A stretch of 33,661 bases of DNA from Actinomycetes bacterium (GCA_021809995.1 JAJZJT010000004.1:1-33661); one strand, 5' to 3'; positions 1 through 8,964 are shown, counted from the first letter of the stretch. The notes: generated from the sequence alone by a model not told the origin. Numbers and translations: made by a program.

Positions 1-577
1 CCGGGCCGATGCAGGGCGTCCAAGCGAAGGCGAACGCCATCCCGAGCACCGGCGGGGCCCACGCGCCGAGCGCGGAGGGCGTGACCGGCAGGCGTCGCTC
101 GGCCAGCAGCGCCCGCGGGAGCCGCATGCCCGCGGCCATGGCGACGAGCACGGCGCCGAACGCCACGATGACGGCACCCGAGGCCAGCTGCGCCCCGGCG
201 CGGTGGGTGGTGAGGAGCTGTCCGAGCACCGACGAGCCGGCGCCGAGGGCGACGAAGACCACCGTGAAGCCGCCGATGAAGGCGAGGATCCCTCGTACCA
301 CCCGAGCGCGGGCGGCCCGAGCTGCCGGCATCGCCGCACCCGGCGCCGGTGCCGGCCCGGCGGTCGCGGGCACAGGCCCACCGGTCGGGGCGGCCACCAC
401 GCCCCGCCCGGCGCCGAGCGCGGTCAGCTCGGCGGCGGACAGGCCCGACACCATCGACACGTACGCCGGCACGAGCGGGAGCACGCACGGCGAGACGAAC
501 GAGAGCATCCCTGCCCCGAACGCCACCAGCAGGCCCAAGGGGTCCGCGTGGAGGACGAGCGCCGGAGTCGGGAGCAC
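1..577 (-). CDS. ccdA: CcdA-family cytochrome c biogenesis / thiol-disulfide transport membrane protein (partial, C-terminus outside window)
   Basis: The minus strand encodes a polytopic membrane protein whose two signature segments are visible: MLSFVSPCVLPLVPAY near residues 24-39 and the segment ending AFAWTPCIGP just before the window edge. In CcdA/DsbD-type proteins these two cysteines (about C31 and C189 here) pass reducing equivalents from cytoplasmic thioredoxin across the membrane for cytochrome c maturation or thiol reduction. An Ala/Pro-rich cytoplasmic loop of roughly 50 residues separates the first and second hydrophobic blocks and is longer than usual. The chosen start is GTG at 577, 17 nt after the gmd stop, so it is probably co-transcribed with gmd and echA upstream; the ribosome site is weak. 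The C-terminal part is missing because the window ends. Family assignment is secure; the physiological partner is not visible. Confidence 0.88.
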   Translation of the reverse strand, partial: MLPTPALVLHADPLGLLVAFGAGMLSFVSPCVLPLVPAYVSMVSGLSAAELTALGAGRGVVAAPTGGPVPATAGPAPAPGAAMPAARAARARVVRGILAFIGGFTVVFVALGAGSSVLGQLLTTHRAGAQLASGAVIVAFGAVLVAMAAGMRLPRALLAERRLPVTPSALGAWAPPVLGMAFAFAWTPCIGP

Positions 578-594
578 GGTGCTGCCCGGCGGCG

Positions 595-2486
<1,892 letters not shown>

Positions 2487-2492
2487 GGGCGC

Positions 2493-2498
2493 ACGCTA
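2493..2498 (-). promoter_or_regulatory. Predicted -10 box (TAGCGT) for leaderless echA-like gene
   Basis: TAGCGT on the minus strand ends 6 nt before the GTG start at 2486, the same geometry as several other gene starts in this window. No clear -35 element is visible. Confidence 0.55.
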
Positions 2499-2566
2499 GC
2501 CCCGGGCGAGGACCGGGGTCCGGCGCTGCGTCCCGACGGACCCGGTGCCCGGGCACGGACCGACGG

Positions 2567-2572
2567 TACCGT
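2567..2572 (+). promoter_or_regulatory. Predicted -10 box (TACCGT) for the glycosyltransferase
   Basis: TACCGT is followed by 6 nt and then ATC at 2579, the point where glycosyltransferase homology begins. Spacing matches the leaderless promoters of this window. Confidence 0.45.
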
Positions 2573-2578
2573 GTCGAC

Positions 2579-3667
2579 ATCCCCACTGCCGCGCTGCTCT
2601 CCTTCCGCCTGGGCGGGACCGACGGAGTCGCCGTCGAGGCGGCCAAGTGGCGCCGCGCGCTCGAAGCCCTCGGGTACGCAACGGTGACGGTGGCCGGAGA
2701 GGGGAGGGTGGACCGGCTGCTACCGGGGCTCGCCATCGGCGCCGCCGCGCCGCCGACGCCAGCCGAGCTCGACGATGCCCTGGCCGACGCCGACCTGGTG
2801 GTGGTGGAGAACCTCTGCTCGCTGCCCCTCAACCCGGCCGCCGCCGGTGTCGCGGCCCGGGTGCTCGCCGGTCGCCCCGCCGTCTTCCGCCACCACGACC
2901 TCCCGTGGCAGCGGCCGCAGTACGCCACCTCCCCACCGCCGCCCGACGACTCCTGCTGGGCCCACGTCACGATCAACGATCGCAGCCGGCGCGAGCTCGC
3001 CGCCCACGGCATCGCCGCCACCACCGTCTACAACTCCTTCGACCCGGTCGACCCCCCGAGCGCCGAGCGACGCCGGTCGGCTCGCGCCCTCCTCGGCGTC
3101 CCCGAGGCGAGCCGCCTCGCCCTGCAGCCGACCCGGGCCATCCCTCGCAAGAACGTGGCCGGCGGCGTCCGGGCCGCCGAGGCCCTCGACGCGACCTTCT
3201 GGCTGCTCGGCCCCGCCGAGGACGGCTTCGACGACGAGCTCGAGAGGGTCCTCGGCGGAGCCCGGTGCCCGGTCGTCACCGGCTGGCCGGGCGGCGACGT
3301 GCGCCCGGTCGCCGACGCGTACGCCGCCTGCGACGTCGTCCTGCTCCCCTCCACCTGGGAGGGGTTCGGCAACCCGTCGGTCGAGTCGGCCTTCCACCTG
3401 CGCCCCCTCGTGGTCGGGCCCTACCCGGTGGCCAGCGAGCTCGCCGCCTTCGGGTTCCGCTGGTTCGGGCTCGGCCAGCTCGCCGAGGCGGCTGCCTTCC
3501 TCGACCAGCCCGACCCCTCGCTGCTCGCCCGCAACCGCGCCGTGGCCACGGCCCACTTCTCGACGTCGGGGCTCCCCCGGCGCCTTGAGGCAGTCCTCGA
3601 CGACCTCGGGGCACGCCTCGCCGCCTGTGGCGTGACTGGCCAGCTCGGAGCACGCCGGTACCGCTGA
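2579..3667 (+). CDS. GT-B fold glycosyltransferase (GT4-like)
   Basis: About 362 residues with the two-domain GT-B pattern. The N-terminal domain opens AALLSFRLGGTDGVAVE, then comes an IPRKN segment (nucleotide-sugar binding loop) and the C-terminal motif STWEGFGNPSVES, whose two glutamates are spaced EX7E as in GT4 retaining transferases. It presumably transfers a sugar from a nucleotide donor to a lipid, glycan or small acceptor; the acceptor is unknown. The start is uncertain. Recognisable protein begins at about 2579, where the codon is ATC, 6 nt after a TACCGT box. The only standard in-frame starts upstream are GTG 2462 and 2471, which overlap the divergent crotonase gene and add about 37 Arg/Gly-rich residues unlike this family. 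A sequencing error or a true non-standard start would both explain this. TetR follows 25 nt after the stop. Confidence 0.82.
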   Translation: MPTAALLSFRLGGTDGVAVEAAKWRRALEALGYATVTVAGEGRVDRLLPGLAIGAAAPPTPAELDDALADADLVVVENLCSLPLNPAAAGVAARVLAGRPAVFRHHDLPWQRPQYATSPPPPDDSCWAHVTINDRSRRELAAHGIAATTVYNSFDPVDPPSAERRRSARALLGVPEASRLALQPTRAIPRKNVAGGVRAAEALDATFWLLGPAEDGFDDELERVLGGARCPVVTGWPGGDVRPVADAYAACDVVLLPSTWEGFGNPSVESAFHLRPLVVGPYPVASELAAFGFRWFGLGQLAEAAAFLDQPDPSLLARNRAVATAHFSTSGLPRRLEAVLDDLGARLAACGVTGQLGARRYR

Positions 3668-3680
3668 CGCCCGTCACGGC

Positions 3681-3686
3681 TACCAT
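3681..3686 (+). promoter_or_regulatory. Predicted -10 box (TACCAT) for leaderless tetR gene
   Basis: TACCAT ends 6 nt before the ATG at 3693, and no Shine-Dalgarno sequence lies between them. No convincing -35 box was found. Confidence 0.5.
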
Positions 3687-3692
3687 GCCGGC

Positions 3693-4361
3693 ATGGTCAC
3701 GTCCGTCGGCCGGAGCCGTCCCGCCGACGCCGACGGCGCCCCGCCTCGCCCCGCTCAGGCCCGGCGCCTGAGCGCGAGCGCCCGGCGGCGGCAGCTGAGC
3801 GACGTGGCGCTCCACCTCTTCGCCGAGCGGGGCTTCGGGGCGACGACCATGGACGACATCGCCGAGGCGGCCGGGGTCACCAAGCCACTCCTCTACCAGC
3901 ACTTCGCCTCCAAGCGAGCCCTCTACCTCGGGCTGATGGACGCCGTGGCGGCCCAGCTGATCGACGACATCCGCACGGCGGCGGCGGCGGCCGACGGCCC
4001 GCGCCAACAGGTCGAGCGGGGCTTCCTCGCCTACTTCACGTTGATGATGCGCCAGGAGCGCGCCTTCCGGCTCCTCTACGGACGCGACGGCGAGTCCGGT
4101 GACCCCGAGCTCGGTGCCGCCCTCCGGCGGGTCGAGGACGCCATCGCCGCGGCCATCGACCCGCTCATCGACGCCGGCCTCGACGACGAGCACCGACGGG
4201 CACTCGCCCACGCCGTGGTCGGGATGGCCGAGGGCGTCGGCCGGCACTGGATCACCTCGCGCACCGACGGTCGCACCGCTCAGCCCGACGAGGCTCAGGT
4301 GCTCGCCACGCGCATCTCCGACTTCGCGTGGGCCGGGCTCCGCCAGGTCCACCGCACCTGA
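3693..4361 (+). CDS. TetR/AcrR family transcriptional regulator
   Basis: A 222-residue regulator. After a disordered Pro/Arg-rich start of about 28 residues, the N-terminal helix-turn-helix domain reads LHLFAERGFGATTMDDIAEAAG, then VTKPLLYQHFASKRALY, the recognition helix typical of TetR proteins. The remainder is an all-helical ligand-binding and dimerisation domain with no recognisable ligand signature. These proteins usually repress nearby genes until a small molecule binds. The target is not evident: the gene follows the glycosyltransferase by 25 nt but has its own leaderless promoter (TACCAT, 6 nt before ATG 3693), and no palindrome was seen next to it. The strong hairpin at 4377-4406 ends the transcript. 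Confidence 0.92.
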   Translation: MVTSVGRSRPADADGAPPRPAQARRLSASARRRQLSDVALHLFAERGFGATTMDDIAEAAGVTKPLLYQHFASKRALYLGLMDAVAAQLIDDIRTAAAAADGPRQQVERGFLAYFTLMMRQERAFRLLYGRDGESGDPELGAALRRVEDAIAAAIDPLIDAGLDDEHRRALAHAVVGMAEGVGRHWITSRTDGRTAQPDEAQVLATRISDFAWAGLRQVHRT

Positions 4362-4376
4362 ACGGGGCGGGAGGGG

Positions 4377-4406
4377 CGGACGGGGCGGCAACCCGCTGCC
4401 CGTCCG
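4377..4406. terminator. Bidirectional hairpin terminator between tetR and anti-sigma gene
   Basis: Arms CGGACGGG (4377-4384) and CCCGTCCG (4399-4406) pair perfectly; an inner GCGG/CCGC stem closes a CAAC loop, with a two-base bulge. It lies between the convergent tetR and anti-sigma genes. No T-run follows, as is common in high-GC actinobacteria. Confidence 0.6.
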
Positions 4407-4434
4407 GCAGGCCCCTGCGACGCTCCGGCGGTGC

Positions 4435-5313
4435 TCAGGCGGGGAGCGAGCCCGCTACCACCGGGGCGTGGGTCGTGCGCACGACACCGCCGGCCCGCTC
4501 GGCGGTCACCGCGAACGCCCGGACCGGCGAGCTCGTGGCGAGGCTGAAGGCGACCACCGTCGGATGGGGCCCGAGGAGACCCAGCGAGATGAGCTGGCCG
4601 TCCACCGCTCCCCACAGCTGGTAGGTCTGCGAACCGGGCAGGGTCGGCAGTCCCCGAGCGATCAGGAACGCCGTCCCGTCGCGCTCGAGCACGACGGTGG
4701 CGGCGGCACCGGCGTCGGGCGACGAAGCCTGGGCCGTCAGACGGACCCGGGTCGTTGCCGGGTCCTCGAGGGCAGCCTGCGCCACGCCCGCCAGCCGGGT
4801 GCTCCCGGCCGACGCCTGCAACGCGGCGACCTGGCGGTCGAGGTGGTGGACCTGGACGCCGAGGAAGAGGGCGGCCACCGCCGCGGCGGCAGCCACCGCC
4901 CCGGCCGCCCACGCGACCGGGCGGGCGAGCTGACGGCGGCCGACCGGCAAGCCAGCCGTGCCCGGCATCCGACCACCACCGCGCCGGTCGCCGAGGGTCG
5001 ACGGCACGGTCGGCACGGTCGGCACGGTCGGCACGGTCGGCACGGTCGGCACGGTCGGCACGGGCACGGGACGTTCCAGGCGCTCGGCGATCCGGTCCCA
5101 CAGCTCGGCGGGGGCGTCCCCGCCCGCGTTGGCGAGGAGCCCGGCTACCTCGTGATGGCGGGCGACCTCTGCCGCGCACCGCCGGCACGTGGCGAGGTGC
5201 GCCTCGACGGCAGCGGCCTCCTCTGGTTCGACGGCGTCGAGGGCGTAGGCGCCGAGCAGTGCCTCGACGGCGTCGTGGCCGGCGGACGCCGGTCCCCCGT
5301 GCTCCGGCTTCAT
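4435..5313 (-). CDS. RskA-type membrane anti-sigma factor with zinc-binding ASD
   Basis: A 292-residue single-pass protein that should hold the adjacent ECF sigma factor inactive at the membrane. The N-terminal cytoplasmic domain has the zinc anti-sigma motif HxxxCxxC (H39, C43, C46 in EAHLATCRRC). A low-complexity linker of six Pro-Thr-Val repeats spans about residues 86-103. One transmembrane helix follows at about 132-153, and the extracytoplasmic part resembles the RskA domain (LPGSQTYQLWGAVDGQLISLG). Start ATG 5313 overlaps the sigma-factor stop as ATGA, which implies translational coupling and fixed stoichiometry. The PTV repeat is encoded by a perfect 9-bp tandem repeat, so linker length probably varies between strains. 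In known systems, regulated proteolysis of RskA frees the sigma factor; the signal here is unknown. Confidence 0.93.
   Translation of the reverse strand: MKPEHGGPASAGHDAVEALLGAYALDAVEPEEAAAVEAHLATCRRCAAEVARHHEVAGLLANAGGDAPAELWDRIAERLERPVPVPTVPTVPTVPTVPTVPTVPSTLGDRRGGGRMPGTAGLPVGRRQLARPVAWAAGAVAAAAAVAALFLGVQVHHLDRQVAALQASAGSTRLAGVAQAALEDPATTRVRLTAQASSPDAGAAATVVLERDGTAFLIARGLPTLPGSQTYQLWGAVDGQLISLGLLGPHPTVVAFSLATSSPVRAFAVTAERAGGVVRTTHAPVVAGSLPA
5003..5056. repeat. 9-bp tandem repeat (GGCACGGTC x6) in the anti-sigma gene
   Basis: Six perfect copies of GGCACGGTC followed by degenerate partial copies. In the minus-strand gene they encode Pro-Thr-Val units in the linker between the zinc domain and the membrane helix. 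Unit length keeps the frame, so copy-number change would alter only linker length. Confidence 0.95.
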
Positions 5314-5891
5314 CGCTCGACCCCCGCCGGCTCGACACCCCACTCGACCAGCTGGGCGCGCAGGCGTCCGAGCCCCGAGCGGATGCGGCTCTTCACCGTC
5401 CCCTCCGGTTCTTGGAGCATGGCTGCCACCTCCCGGTACGTGTGCCCGCCGAAGTACGCCAGCTCGATCGGCCGGCGCTGGTCGTCGGGTAGAGCACGGA
5501 GCGCCTCGGCCACCTGCTCGGCGACGGCGAGGTCGTGGACCTGGTGCTCGACGTCGTAGCCGGCGAGGGCCGTCTCACGCGTCGTGCGCTCCTCTCGCCG
5601 GCGGCGGGCCGTCTCGGAGCGCACCCGGTCGACGGCCTTGCCGTGGGCACGGGCGAGCAGGAACGAGCGCAGGGTGCCCCGCTGGGCGTCGAAGCGCTCC
5701 GGGTGCTGCCAGAGGTCGAGGAAGACCTCCTGGACGACCTCCTCGGCGGCGGGACCGCTCCGGAGCACCCGGCGCGCGAGACCGTGGACAGCTCCGCCGT
5801 GGCGGCGGAAGACCTCGGCCATCGCCGGCTCGTGGTAGCGGCCGATGGCCACCACCAGGTTGGCGTCGCTCGCCAGCTCCACGTCGATCAC
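5310..5891 (-). CDS. ECF RNA polymerase sigma factor (SigK-like)
   Basis: A 193-residue extracytoplasmic-function sigma factor. Region 2 is visible as the AMAEVFRRHGGAVHGLARRVL segment, then AAEEVVQEVFLDLWQHPERFD, and region 4 as LRALPDDQRRPIELAYFGGHTYREVAAML and PEGTVKSRIRSGLGRLR. It directs RNA polymerase to a stress or envelope regulon when released by the coupled anti-sigma factor, whose start codon overlaps its stop. The start chosen is GTG 5891, where the N-terminal helix begins; the longer frame upstream is Pro/Arg-rich and not protein-like. A TAGGGT box on the minus strand at 5954-5959 could drive it with a leader of about 55 nt, but that is weakly supported. The pairing with an RskA-type protein places it near the SigK group. 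Confidence 0.93.
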   Translation of the reverse strand: MIDVELASDANLVVAIGRYHEPAMAEVFRRHGGAVHGLARRVLRSGPAAEEVVQEVFLDLWQHPERFDAQRGTLRSFLLARAHGKAVDRVRSETARRRREERTTRETALAGYDVEHQVHDLAVAEQVAEALRALPDDQRRPIELAYFGGHTYREVAAMLQEPEGTVKSRIRSGLGRLRAQLVEWGVEPAGVER

Positions 5892-6029
5892 TGCCTGGTC
5901 TTCGATGCCGGGGCGGCACCCGGATGACCGGCCCGCCCGGGGGCCCGCCCTGGACCCTACCCAACGGACGCCGCCTCGGTGCGGACGGGGCCGGCTCATC
6001 CAGCAGGGGCCGGGTGCCGAAGAACGGTC

Positions 6030-6926
6030 ATGCGCTTCGATCTCGCCACCTACCGACGCCACTCGGCCAAGCTCGTCACCGACGACCTGGACCTCGCCTC
6101 GTTCGAGAGCCGGCCGCTCGACGCCGACGCGCTGCGCTGCCTCCGCTACATGCACGACGTCGAGAGCCACACGATCTGCTACCTGCGCGACCTGCTCGTG
6201 ACCCGGGCCCACCGCGACCCGGAGGTGACCACGTTCCTCACCTTGTGGAGCTACGAGGAGCTCTGGCACGGCGAGGCGATCGCCGCCGTGCTCGCCGCCC
6301 ACGGCGAGGCCGCCGGTCCGACCCGTGTCGCCGCGACGCGGCGCTCCCTGCCCCGGCGCGACGCGCTCCGCCCGGTGGCCTCACAGCTCGCCTCGGCGGC
6401 GTCGTCGCACGTCACCGCCGTCCACATGGCGTGGGGCGCGGTGAACGAGTGGACGACGCAGGCCGGCTACGCGCGACTGGCCGCTCGAGCTGGCCATCCC
6501 GTCCTCACCGAACTGCTCCGCCGAGTCATGCGACAGGAAGGCCGCCACGTCGACTTCTACGCCTCGCAGGCGAACGAGCGCCTCGCCGACAGCCGGGCGG
6601 CCCGGCGGCTCGCCCGCTTCACCCTTCGGCGCCTGTGGGCGCCGGTCGGCAGCGGGGTGATGCCGGCTGCGGAAGTGGCCTTCGTGTCCCGCTACCTCTT
6701 CGCCGGCCCCGAGGGTGCCGCCGTCGCCGCACGGGTGGACCGCCGGATCGACCGGCTGCCGGGCCTCGTGGGCCTGGACCTCCTCACCTCGGCCGTTGCC
6801 TCGCACGCCGGCCACGGGCCCGACGACGGGCGACCCCGGGGAGCCGGGGCACCGGTGGCCACCGCGGCCTCTGTGGACGCGGCCTTGTCCGCGTCGCCCC
6901 GGGCGGCCCGTCCGAGCGCGGCCTGA
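6030..6926 (+). CDS. Ferritin-like diiron protein of unknown function
   Basis: A 298-residue mostly helical protein. Two ExxH motifs, E77-L-W-H80 and E170-G-R-H173, together with E45 and E140, have the order E...ExxH...E...ExxH of a four-helix-bundle diiron carboxylate site, as in ferritin-like oxygenases and acyl-ACP desaturases. A redox or oxygenase role on an acyl or small-molecule substrate is plausible, but the product is not identifiable. The last 40 residues are Ala/Gly/Pro-rich and probably disordered. Start ATG 6030 fits the beginning of the fold; the upstream extension to GTG 5979 is Arg/Pro-rich. Only a weak GAAG precedes the start and no leaderless box is visible. It is divergent from the sigma-factor gene and 89 nt ahead of the DUF4395 gene, which has its own promoter. 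Confidence 0.75.
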   Translation: MRFDLATYRRHSAKLVTDDLDLASFESRPLDADALRCLRYMHDVESHTICYLRDLLVTRAHRDPEVTTFLTLWSYEELWHGEAIAAVLAAHGEAAGPTRVAATRRSLPRRDALRPVASQLASAASSHVTAVHMAWGAVNEWTTQAGYARLAARAGHPVLTELLRRVMRQEGRHVDFYASQANERLADSRAARRLARFTLRRLWAPVGSGVMPAAEVAFVSRYLFAGPEGAAVAARVDRRIDRLPGLVGLDLLTSAVASHAGHGPDDGRPRGAGAPVATAASVDAALSASPRAARPSAA

Positions 6927-7003
6927 ACCCGACCGACGGCACGCGCCAACCCGGGCCCCGTGGCGAGCACGGGCGTCGGGGTGGCAAAACTCGACAAACT
7001 TGG

Positions 7004-7009
7004 TAAGGT
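7004..7009 (+). promoter_or_regulatory. Predicted -10 box (TAAGGT) for leaderless DUF4395 gene
   Basis: TAAGGT ends 6 nt before ATG 7016 in a locally AT-richer stretch of the intergenic region. No good -35 match is visible. Confidence 0.55.
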
Positions 7010-7015
7010 ATTGCC

Positions 7016-7510
7016 ATGCTCTCCTTCCCCGACCCGGTCGACGAGCGTGCGGCCCGGACCGTCGCCACCGGCGTGGTGGCCCTCGTCGTCCTCACCCTCG
7101 CCACCCGTCAACCGTGGCTTCTCGCCGTGCTCGCCTACGGGTTCTGGGCCCGTGTGCTGACCGGGCCGCGGCTGAGCCCCCTCGGCCAGCTGGCCACCCG
7201 GGTGGTCGCACCCCGCCTCCCCGGCGCCGCCCGCCCCGTTCCCGGCCCGCCCAAGCGCTTCGCCCAGGCCGTGGGCGTCGCCTTCTCGACGACCGCCCTC
7301 GTGCTGTGGTTCGCGGCGGGCGAGCACGCTGCCGCCCTGACCGTCTTGGCCGCGCTGGGGGTCGCTGCCTTCCTCGAGGCGGCGTTCGGGCTGTGCCTCG
7401 GCTGCAAGGCGTTCGGCATCCTCATGCGGGCCGGCCTCGTGCCGGCGTCGGCGTGCGAGTCGTGCGCCGACCTCTCCCTGCGCCATCCCGAGCTCGCCCG
7501 CACCCGCTGA
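7016..7510 (+). CDS. DUF4395 family membrane protein
   Basis: A 164-residue protein matching DUF4395 as I recall the family: FPDPVDERAARTVA at the N-terminus, then GFWARVLTGPRLSPLGQLATRVVAPRL, then the PGPPKRFAQAVG segment and a C-terminal LCLGCKAFGILMR. Two hydrophobic pairs (about residues 18-45 and 85-125) suggest four membrane helices. Two CxxC pairs (CLGC and CESC) near the C-terminus could bind metal or act as redox thiols. Members often sit near thiol-redox genes, but here the neighbours are a ferritin-like protein and a phosphatase, so function stays open. The gene has its own leaderless promoter and ends 29 nt from the convergent phosphatase gene. Confidence 0.88.
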   Translation: MLSFPDPVDERAARTVATGVVALVVLTLATRQPWLLAVLAYGFWARVLTGPRLSPLGQLATRVVAPRLPGAARPVPGPPKRFAQAVGVAFSTTALVLWFAAGEHAAALTVLAALGVAAFLEAAFGLCLGCKAFGILMRAGLVPASACESCADLSLRHPELARTR

Positions 7511-7539
7511 GGGGGTCGGGCGGCCGGCTCCGGGCCCGG

Positions 7540-8091
7540 TCAGCCGAGCGCGCCCGGTCGGGCGGCGAGACCGAGGCGGATCGCGAGCTCGGCGGTGAGA
7601 TCGGCCAGCTCGACGGCGCAGGCCAGGTACTCGTCGTCGTCCCCGCCAGCAGGGTCGGGGACGTCCTCCCAGGGCTCGAGCTCGACCTCGTCGAGCCGGA
7701 GCGCGGACAACCGCTCGGCGAGCGGTCCTGGCGCCGCGGGCAGGTCACGGCACAGTCGCCGGATGGTGGCCGTCCGGACGGACGCCGCGGGGTGCCGGCG
7801 GCGGACATAGGCGACGTGCTCGCCCGCCATCGCCACCACGAGGTCGGCGCCGGCGACGTCGTCGTCGGTCACCTGGTGGCTGCGGTGGCCGTCGGCTCGG
7901 CCTCCGACGGCCTCGAGGGCGTCACGCGTCCGCCGGCTCATGGGCTGCCCCTCCACGACGTGGGTGCCCGCCGTGCGCACGGCGAGCGGGGCGTCGCCGG
8001 CGAGGCCGGTGAGCAGCGCCCCGGCCATCACCGAGCGGGCGGCGTTGCCCGTGCAGAGCGTGACGACACGGAGCTCGGCATGGTCCGACAC
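7540..8091 (-). CDS. Low-molecular-weight protein-tyrosine phosphatase
   Basis: A 183-residue phosphatase of the LMW-PTP / arsenate-reductase fold. The phosphate-binding loop CTGNAARS has the CX5R arrangement (C13 nucleophile, R19), and the general-acid aspartate lies in VPDPAG (D146). It would dephosphorylate protein tyrosines or small phosphoesters in the cytoplasm; a related arsenate-reductase activity cannot be excluded from sequence. At 183 residues it is somewhat longer than the usual 150-160 because of an insertion before the DP loop. Start is GTG 8091, preceded at exactly 6 nt by TAGGGT, implying a leaderless mRNA. It is convergent with DUF4395 and divergent from the BtuF-like locus. 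Confidence 0.9.
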   Translation of the reverse strand: MSDHAELRVVTLCTGNAARSVMAGALLTGLAGDAPLAVRTAGTHVVEGQPMSRRTRDALEAVGGRADGHRSHQVTDDDVAGADLVVAMAGEHVAYVRRRHPAASVRTATIRRLCRDLPAAPGPLAERLSALRLDEVELEPWEDVPDPAGGDDDEYLACAVELADLTAELAIRLGLAARPGALG

Positions 8092-8097
8092 CGGGCC

Positions 8098-8103
8098 ACC
8101 CTA
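8098..8103 (-). promoter_or_regulatory. Predicted -10 box (TAGGGT) for leaderless phosphatase gene
   Basis: TAGGGT on the minus strand is separated from GTG 8091 by 6 nt. There is no Shine-Dalgarno sequence. Confidence 0.55.
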
Positions 8104-8166
8104 GCCCCGGTGGCTCGCGCCCGAGCCGGCCCGAGCTTGCCCCGGTGCACGGCTCGGGCCGACCGG

Positions 8167-8172
8167 TACGCT
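8167..8172 (+). promoter_or_regulatory. Predicted -10 box (TACGCT) for leader ORF and btuF-like gene
   Basis: TACGCT ends 6 nt before ATG 8179, the first codon of a 14-codon ORF that overlaps the next gene. Confidence 0.5.
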
Positions 8173-8178
8173 CGGTCC

Positions 8179-8223
8179 ATGGCCCGCTGCGTCCGACCGG
8201 CGCCCGCCGGGCGCGAGCCATGA
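8179..8223 (+). CDS. Putative 14-residue leader peptide coupled to the BtuF-like gene
   Basis: A very short ORF (MARCVRPAPAGREP) begins exactly 6 nt after a TACGCT box, as expected for a leaderless mRNA. Its TGA overlaps the ATG of the next gene as ATGA (8220-8223). The downstream gene has no strong ribosome site (only GCGCGAG), so its translation may depend on ribosomes finishing this leader. The peptide has one Cys and a Pro-Ala-Pro, but no run of a single amino acid that would indicate attenuation. Real translation is inferred from geometry only. Confidence 0.45.
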   Translation: MARCVRPAPAGREP

Positions 8224-8939
8224 GGATCGTCAGCCTCGTCCCCTCGGTGACCGAGACCCTCACCGCCTGGGGCGCCGAGCCGGTGGCGTGCACCCGGTTC
8301 TGCGAGCGAGACGACCTCGTCCACGTCGGAGGTACGAAGGACCCCGACATCGCGGCGATCGTCGAGCTCCGCCCCGATCTCGTGGTGGTCGACGCCGAGG
8401 AGAACCGCCGCGAGGACCACGACGCCTTGGTGGACGCCGGGCTCGTCGTCCACGTGCTCCACGTGCGCTCCCTCGACGACGTGGTCCTGGCGCTCGCCGG
8501 CCTCGCCGAACGCGTGGGGGCGAGCTGGTCCGCGCCCGAGCTCCCGCCCCCGGTCGCCATCTGGCGGCGCGCCTTCGTGCCCATCTGGCGACGGCCGTGG
8601 ATGGCCCTCGGCCTCCCGACCTACGGCGGCTCGGTCCTGTCGCACCTCGGCGTCGCAACCGTCTTCGCCGACGACGGCCCGTACCCCACGACCACCCTCG
8701 AGGAGGCGGCGGCGCGTCACCCCGACCTGGTCCTCGCCCCGAGCGAGCCCTACCCGTTCACCCGACGTCAGCTCCCCGAGCTCGACGAGGTGGGCCCGAC
8801 CGTCTTCGTCGACGGCAAGGACCTGTTCTGGTGGGGCGTCCGCACCGAGGGTGCCGTCGCTCGCCTGGCCGCCGTCCTCGCCGAGGCCGGCGGTGGTGCC
8901 GGGTCCGCTCCAGGGCCTGACGGCAGCTGGGAGAGCTGA
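8220..8939 (+). CDS. BtuF-like helical-backbone metal receptor / cobalamin-binding-type protein (no signal peptide)
   Basis: A 239-residue protein of the periplasmic-binding fold used by BtuF and related metal-chelate receptors. The start MRIVSLVPSVTETL matches the beginning of the mature fold directly, so no signal peptide or lipobox is present and it is probably cytoplasmic. Characteristic segments are RFCERDD, VGGTKDPD, ELRPDLVVVDAEENRRED, IWRRPWMALG and a final VDGKDLFWWG. Family members are often annotated as cobalamin-binding proteins, but ligand binding by the signal-less subgroup is not established to my knowledge. No ABC permease or ATPase lies beside it. Its position, with only the marR gene between it and B12-dependent icmF, is suggestive, not proof, of a cobalamin role. 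Start ATG 8220 overlaps the leader ORF stop. Confidence 0.8.
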   Translation: MRIVSLVPSVTETLTAWGAEPVACTRFCERDDLVHVGGTKDPDIAAIVELRPDLVVVDAEENRREDHDALVDAGLVVHVLHVRSLDDVVLALAGLAERVGASWSAPELPPPVAIWRRAFVPIWRRPWMALGLPTYGGSVLSHLGVATVFADDGPYPTTTLEEAAARHPDLVLAPSEPYPFTRRQLPELDEVGPTVFVDGKDLFWWGVRTEGAVARLAAVLAEAGGGAGSAPGPDGSWES

Positions 8940-8945
8940 CTGCAG

Positions 8946-8964
8946 GAGCGCCTGCCGGGCGCTC
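8946..8964. terminator. Bidirectional hairpin terminator between btuF-like gene and marR
   Basis: Perfect 7-bp arms GAGCGCC and GGCGCTC flank a TGCCG loop in the 37-nt gap between two convergent genes. No T-run. Confidence 0.6.

Noticed and set aside
5003-5056. CRISPR or protein-binding iterons
   Set aside because: The 9-bp units are contiguous, in frame and inside a coding sequence.
5954-5959. Sigma-factor promoter (TAGGGT)
   Set aside because: No -35 match and a leader of about 55 nt; too weak to list as a feature.
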